From contig CM022670.1 of the NCBI GenBank assembly GCA_012295275.1, positions 13,429,583 through 13,493,582 on the forward strand: 64,000 nt of DNA. The letters run 5' to 3'. Position 1 is the stretch's first letter, and every line of letters starts with the position of its first letter. A program made the translations under genes and the position numbers. Positions 60,135 through 64,000 of this stretch are shown here, piece after piece. The notes under the pieces were generated by a model that was given only the letters and a program-made list of their open reading frames with translations, did not search any database and was not told the origin of the DNA. Origin of the DNA: Chrysomallon squamiferum. Taxonomy: Eukaryota > Mollusca > Gastropoda > Neomphalida > Peltospiridae.

Positions 60135-61206
60135 ATTAACAGATTAGTGATTCAAACTATTATACAAAACATGAACAGGTTTATATATATTTCCTTCATT
60201 AGTATATAAATAAAAGTAGTTATAAAAGGGTTTTCTTGCAGAAATATTCAGTAATCATATCGTTTGACACTGTGAAGTAGGACATTGTTACTAATGTTAA
60301 ATTTGGTTAAAATAAAAAAAATATATTAAAAAAATGAAAATAGAGAAAACATTGTTTCAATTTTCCACCTTTGAAACAAAAATAAAATTAAAAAATTACT
60401 ATGTATCTATATAAACATTATTTATATAATACAGTGTTTATTATATTTAAAAAAATGTATTTACATTTTTAAATTTTTTTTTTTTTTATCCCTCATTATT
60501 TGTGTATTTAATTATAAATCTGAAAATAACTTCAAAAATAATATTAACCTTAATATGACAGAGATTACTGATTTATTTAAACCAAATTTTATACTGAATT
60601 ATCCTATAAATATGTTTTTATATCTATGTAGATCACAGAATACACATAATGAACAATTAACATTTAATGCAACAATCAACAAATGGATGAATTCAAATGT
60701 GTTTATTTTGTTTTTATTTTAAATTATAAGTAGGATTCATCAAGAGAAATAAATTGTGGATGAAACATCTCTAATAACTTATGAAATAAACATAATTCAA
60801 ATTAAAATATAGAAAACAGACAGTATTTATCATCCAATGGGAATAATTAATATAACTTTACTGTTACTATTCAGACATGCAGAAAAATGTCCAATAATAT
60901 TTTTCTTTCTAAATTTTGTTTTGTCTGATAGTACCTTACCTGAAAGAATAAATGTATTTAATTTACATTTATCTAGTATCATACTTATATTATGGTTAAG
61001 GACCACCATACAATTAATAAGGGAAGAAATTGTTTCATCTGCAGGGATGTAAAAAGTTTCTGTTGACAAGACAAACACATACTTGGCTCACTGTTCTGAA
61101 TGGGAATTAACCATATTGGGGCATTAAAAAGTGCTAATCCAGCAATATTTCAGCCCTGTCCTCTCATTACTAAGCTACAATAATATAAGAATATATACAT
61201 ACACAA

Positions 61207-61215
<9 letters not shown>

Positions 61216-61259
<44 letters not shown>
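61216..61259. repeat. (AC)n microsatellite
   Basis: About 22 CA units preceded by a short TC tract. Confidence 0.95.
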
Positions 61260-61260
<1 letters not shown>

Positions 61261-61447
61261 CATATTTAAAAAGATAATTATATAAAAGAGTTCTGTTAAT
61301 TTATAACTGAGTTTGGTTGTGACCAGAGCTTCAGTTATAGATTTTTAATGAAAATTTTCTTTTTCTTTTATTATTATTATTATTATTATTTTTTTTTTTT
61401 TTTCCTACCAAAATTCATTGATGATAACAGCAAAGACTGTTTTTTAG

Positions 61448-63609
61448 AACCTGTCAGAACAATGTCTATGACAGTGACAGTGACTGAATCACAGAATCTG
61501 CCAGAAGTAAACACAGTGTAAGATTTCTTTCCTATTACAAATGATAAAAGACAGATTTAAAAAAATGAATAAACACCTTCTTCTCCTTTCTGTGGTCAAC
61601 ACATTAATTACAACATATGCAATTTTTTTCTTTTGAAAATAAATATAATATTCTTTCAGCACTGCAGTAGTTTTAAGTATTGTGCAATAATAATTCTTCT
61701 TGTATATGCTATTACCCTCAATTTTTCAGTAAATATATATATATTTTTTTTTTTTTTTATTTTTTTTTTTAAAAATTATATATTTTTTTTATTTTATTGA
61801 ATTTTATTTTAATTTTTTTTTTTTTTACATATTATTTTGTTTTAAATTTAGAAAACATTCTCTTTTTTAATACTTTTATCATTATGAATTTTAGTGACAG
61901 AAATACTGAAGATAATGAACAGGGAGAAGATTACAGAGAAGTTGAAGTGATAGAATTTGATAACTGTTCTCAAGGCTTGGGTAAAATAATAACTGTTTAA
62001 CATTGTAAGATCACTTCTAGGCTACTTAGATTTTGAAAGTGACTGCAGCTGTTTATTTTAATCTCATTCATATTATTTGTGTGAAACACAAACATAAAAA
62101 GAGGCAGTAATAATAACAAAATAAGATCAAATAAAAACTGAATTACAAAGCACAAAAGTGAATAAATGGTGGGGGTTTTTGAGAATGCAGAACATTTAAT
62201 TAAAATACAGAATAACAGTGTATTTAGCAAACTTATGCCAGAAGTGTATAACACATGTATATATGACATTAATAAAGAAAAAGACTTTGAACAAAAACAA
62301 TAATAAAATAAATAAATGTGGCTACAAAAATAATGTTGTAACCACATATTACACCACTAACATCTTGTCTACTGTAAAATAAAATATTATCTTTGAAAAC
62401 TACATGTAGTGAATGATCCATATCTTCATAATAATGTTACCACAGCTTTGCCAGTCCAGTTTTCTCTTTAATTTGCAGAATGTTGTGTTTTAGTAAATAA
62501 ACATTGCATATTTAATTCAGGCTTGAAGATCTTTGGCGGGTCAAGTGTTGATGGTACAGAACAGTATGGGATTTTTATTAAAAAGATTCTTCCAGGAGGC
62601 CTAGCAGACACTCAGGGTAAGAATAAATGATTGAAGCCTTTTTATATCCTAGACTATTCAGTGCATTGCAATGTCAGCAGTTATTAAATATCATACATTT
62701 GTTTTTATTCTGCTGATATATGACACAAAATCCGAAACTACTGTGAACTATTCCTAGGGATTAGCCAACCTGTGTATCCACTGATAATAGCAGTGTACAA
62801 ATTCAATTACAGTAGCCACAGAAATTGTTATATATTTTTAATATATTTGTGCTATTTATGTTTAGATACACATTTTAATGAAAAAAATATTCAAAAAAAA
62901 ACCAAAAATACTTTTATGTATTAACATTTTAGTAATGAAGGTAATAATGATTATTAGTATCAAGCCTAAGGTTTCTTTATAACATGATTATAACTAAGAA
63001 AGAAAACCAAGAAATAATGATCTTACAAATCATCACATCTCAGGCAATTAGTCTATGGTTTGCTTTTCATCCCATTCTTTCAACACTGTGACCTTTGACT
63101 TAATTAATTTTCAGGTCATCTGCAGGAAGGAGACCAGATCTTAGAAGTTAATAACATAAGATTTGAAGATATCACAAACGATAGGTATTCTATTAATAAA
63201 ACTTTTATACTATATACTGAAGAAAGAAAAAAAATGGTCATTTAGATATAATATTTAGCTTTGTTATAAACTAATTTAACATGAAAAAATACTCCTTTGT
63301 TAGTGCTGTTCTTATAAATTAATTAATTAATTTATATTTACAAAAATATTTTTAAAAAATGGATGTAAATAAATTTAAAAAATAGAATAATGTCATTGAC
63401 TTTTTTGTTTGGTTATCTTGTTTTCTTTGTCTTTATTCCATTGTCATTTGCCAATTTTGTGCTTAGGATAACAGAATTAAAATGTGACTTCACAATTCCT
63501 TATTTCCATTGTTTTTATGTAAATGTAATTACAGGGCTGTGTCTGTTTTGAGACAGGCTTCTTCTTCGAATCATGTCCAGATGGTCATAGCAAGAGACGA
63601 AGAAACAAG
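61448..63609 (+). CDS. PDZ-domain protein, N-terminal exons (gene continues past the window)
   Basis: Five exons, 61448-61517, 61895-61980, 62521-62616, 63115-63184 and 63535-63609, join in one frame across GT-AG introns; the first ATG in the frame is at 61462. After an acidic leader (T-E-D-N-E-Q-G-E-D-Y) they encode one complete PDZ domain. Its beta-A strand is VEVIEFDN; the carboxylate loop and beta-B strand are SQGLGLKIFGG, with GLGL as the usual G-L-G-F loop. YGIFIKKILPGGLADTQGHLQEGDQILEVN and RAVSVLRQASSSNHVQMVIA complete it. Exon 5 ends in phase 2 with a GTTTTT donor, and the gene runs off the right edge. GLGLK plus PGG and the N-terminal position suggest a syntaxin-binding protein 4 (STXBP4)-like protein, but several other PDZ families fit. 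Exon 1 could be preceded by others, because no in-frame stop separates the ATG from the acceptor. Confidence 0.82.
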
Positions 63610-63796
63610 GTTTTTGTTATGTTACAGTTTGTGTTTGCGTTTGATTGAGAATACACACTATTGCTTTTGAGTCTGTGTATATGTGTCACTGTTTGTATAT
63701 CTCTATATTTAATTACTGTTAATCAATATATTTGTGTGTGTGTGTGTGTGTGTATGTGTGTATAATTATTAAATTTTATTTTGCATGACTGTGATT

Positions 63797-63821
63797 ATTA
63801 TTATTATTATTATTATTATTA

Positions 63822-63873
<52 letters not shown>
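63797..63873. repeat. (ATT)n microsatellite
   Basis: Two blocks of ATT triplets separated by a short T run, in the intron following the last visible PDZ-gene exon; a (GT)n tract at about 63732-63760 precedes it. Confidence 0.9.
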
Positions 63874-63874
<1 letters not shown>

Positions 63875-64000
63875 ACCAGTCATGGGCTCTCAGTGAATTT
63901 AATGAACTGCTGTTAAAAAAGTATTTAAAAAATTAATTTAAAAAAAAAATGTTTTAATGTTACATGCTAGAACAGTGTATACAGCTCTTAGCAGTTCTTA

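Larger units (their letters stand above)
58376..61447. other. intergenic between UBL3 and the PDZ gene
   Basis: Beyond the candidate UBL3 promoter the stretch holds (GT)n tracts (about 58849-58868 and 59631-59682), the hairpin at 60057-60134, poly-A/T runs and an (AC)n tract at 61216-61259. A poly-T tract (61390-61403) directly precedes the first PDZ-gene exon. No other gene was seen. Confidence 0.45.

Noticed and set aside
60837-62347. Hydrophobic open frames on both strands around the PDZ exons
   Set aside because: AT-rich random frames; the exons with a real PDZ domain are in a different, spliced frame.

Overview
The window is nuclear DNA of an animal. It is very AT-rich, crowded with (ATT)n, (TA)n, (GT)n, poly-A and (ATTT)n tracts, and its coding signal is split into short exons with GT-AG introns. 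The gene content (KCTD GABA-B auxiliary-type protein, FANCF, UBL3, SLC5 sodium/solute symporter, NEDD8-type E2, PDZ protein) is metazoan. A short motif, AAGGGAGAT plus variants, near 4415, 23266 and 41485 is one I associate with molluscan genomes. I therefore favour a mollusc or another lophotrochozoan, without being able to prove it.

Layout. 1-4.6 kb: mostly simple sequence with a ~125 bp tandem duplication and one orphan candidate exon. 4616-4687: an intact initiator tRNA-Met gene; a truncated, mutated relative lies on the other strand at ~7.94-8.0 kb. 5832-6581 (+): an uninterrupted KCTD8/12/16-like gene. 8.5-26.9 kb (all minus strand): five tandem paralogues, each coding in one open frame for a signal peptide, one V-type Ig domain, a conserved membrane-proximal motif, a single membrane span and a short cytoplasmic tail. 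Three tails carry a Tyr-Glu-Asn motif, two end in Thr-Arg-Leu, and one copy has lost nearly all of its tail. I do not recognise this as a named family; it is the most interesting system here and looks like a lineage-specific cluster of small Ig receptors. 29.1-32.8 kb (+): eight-exon FANCF. 34.2-36.8 kb (+): two-exon E2 of UBE2M/UBE2F type with a long acidic tail. 38.4-46.1 kb (+): fourteen-exon SLC5 (SMIT/SGLT-like) transporter, complete. 46.1-54.5 kb: a gene desert or long 3' UTR. 54.5-58.4 kb (minus): complete five-exon UBL3. 61.4-64 kb (+): the first exons of a PDZ-domain protein that runs off the window.

The flanking genes are ordinary housekeeping or signalling genes with no evident joint pathway. 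The Ig cluster is the only region where the genes clearly belong together: same strand, same intronless coding architecture with a probable 5' UTR intron, and shared extracellular, membrane-proximal and cytoplasmic motifs. All exon boundaries were read by eye from splice consensus, reading-frame continuity and family similarity recalled from memory; nothing was searched or computed.
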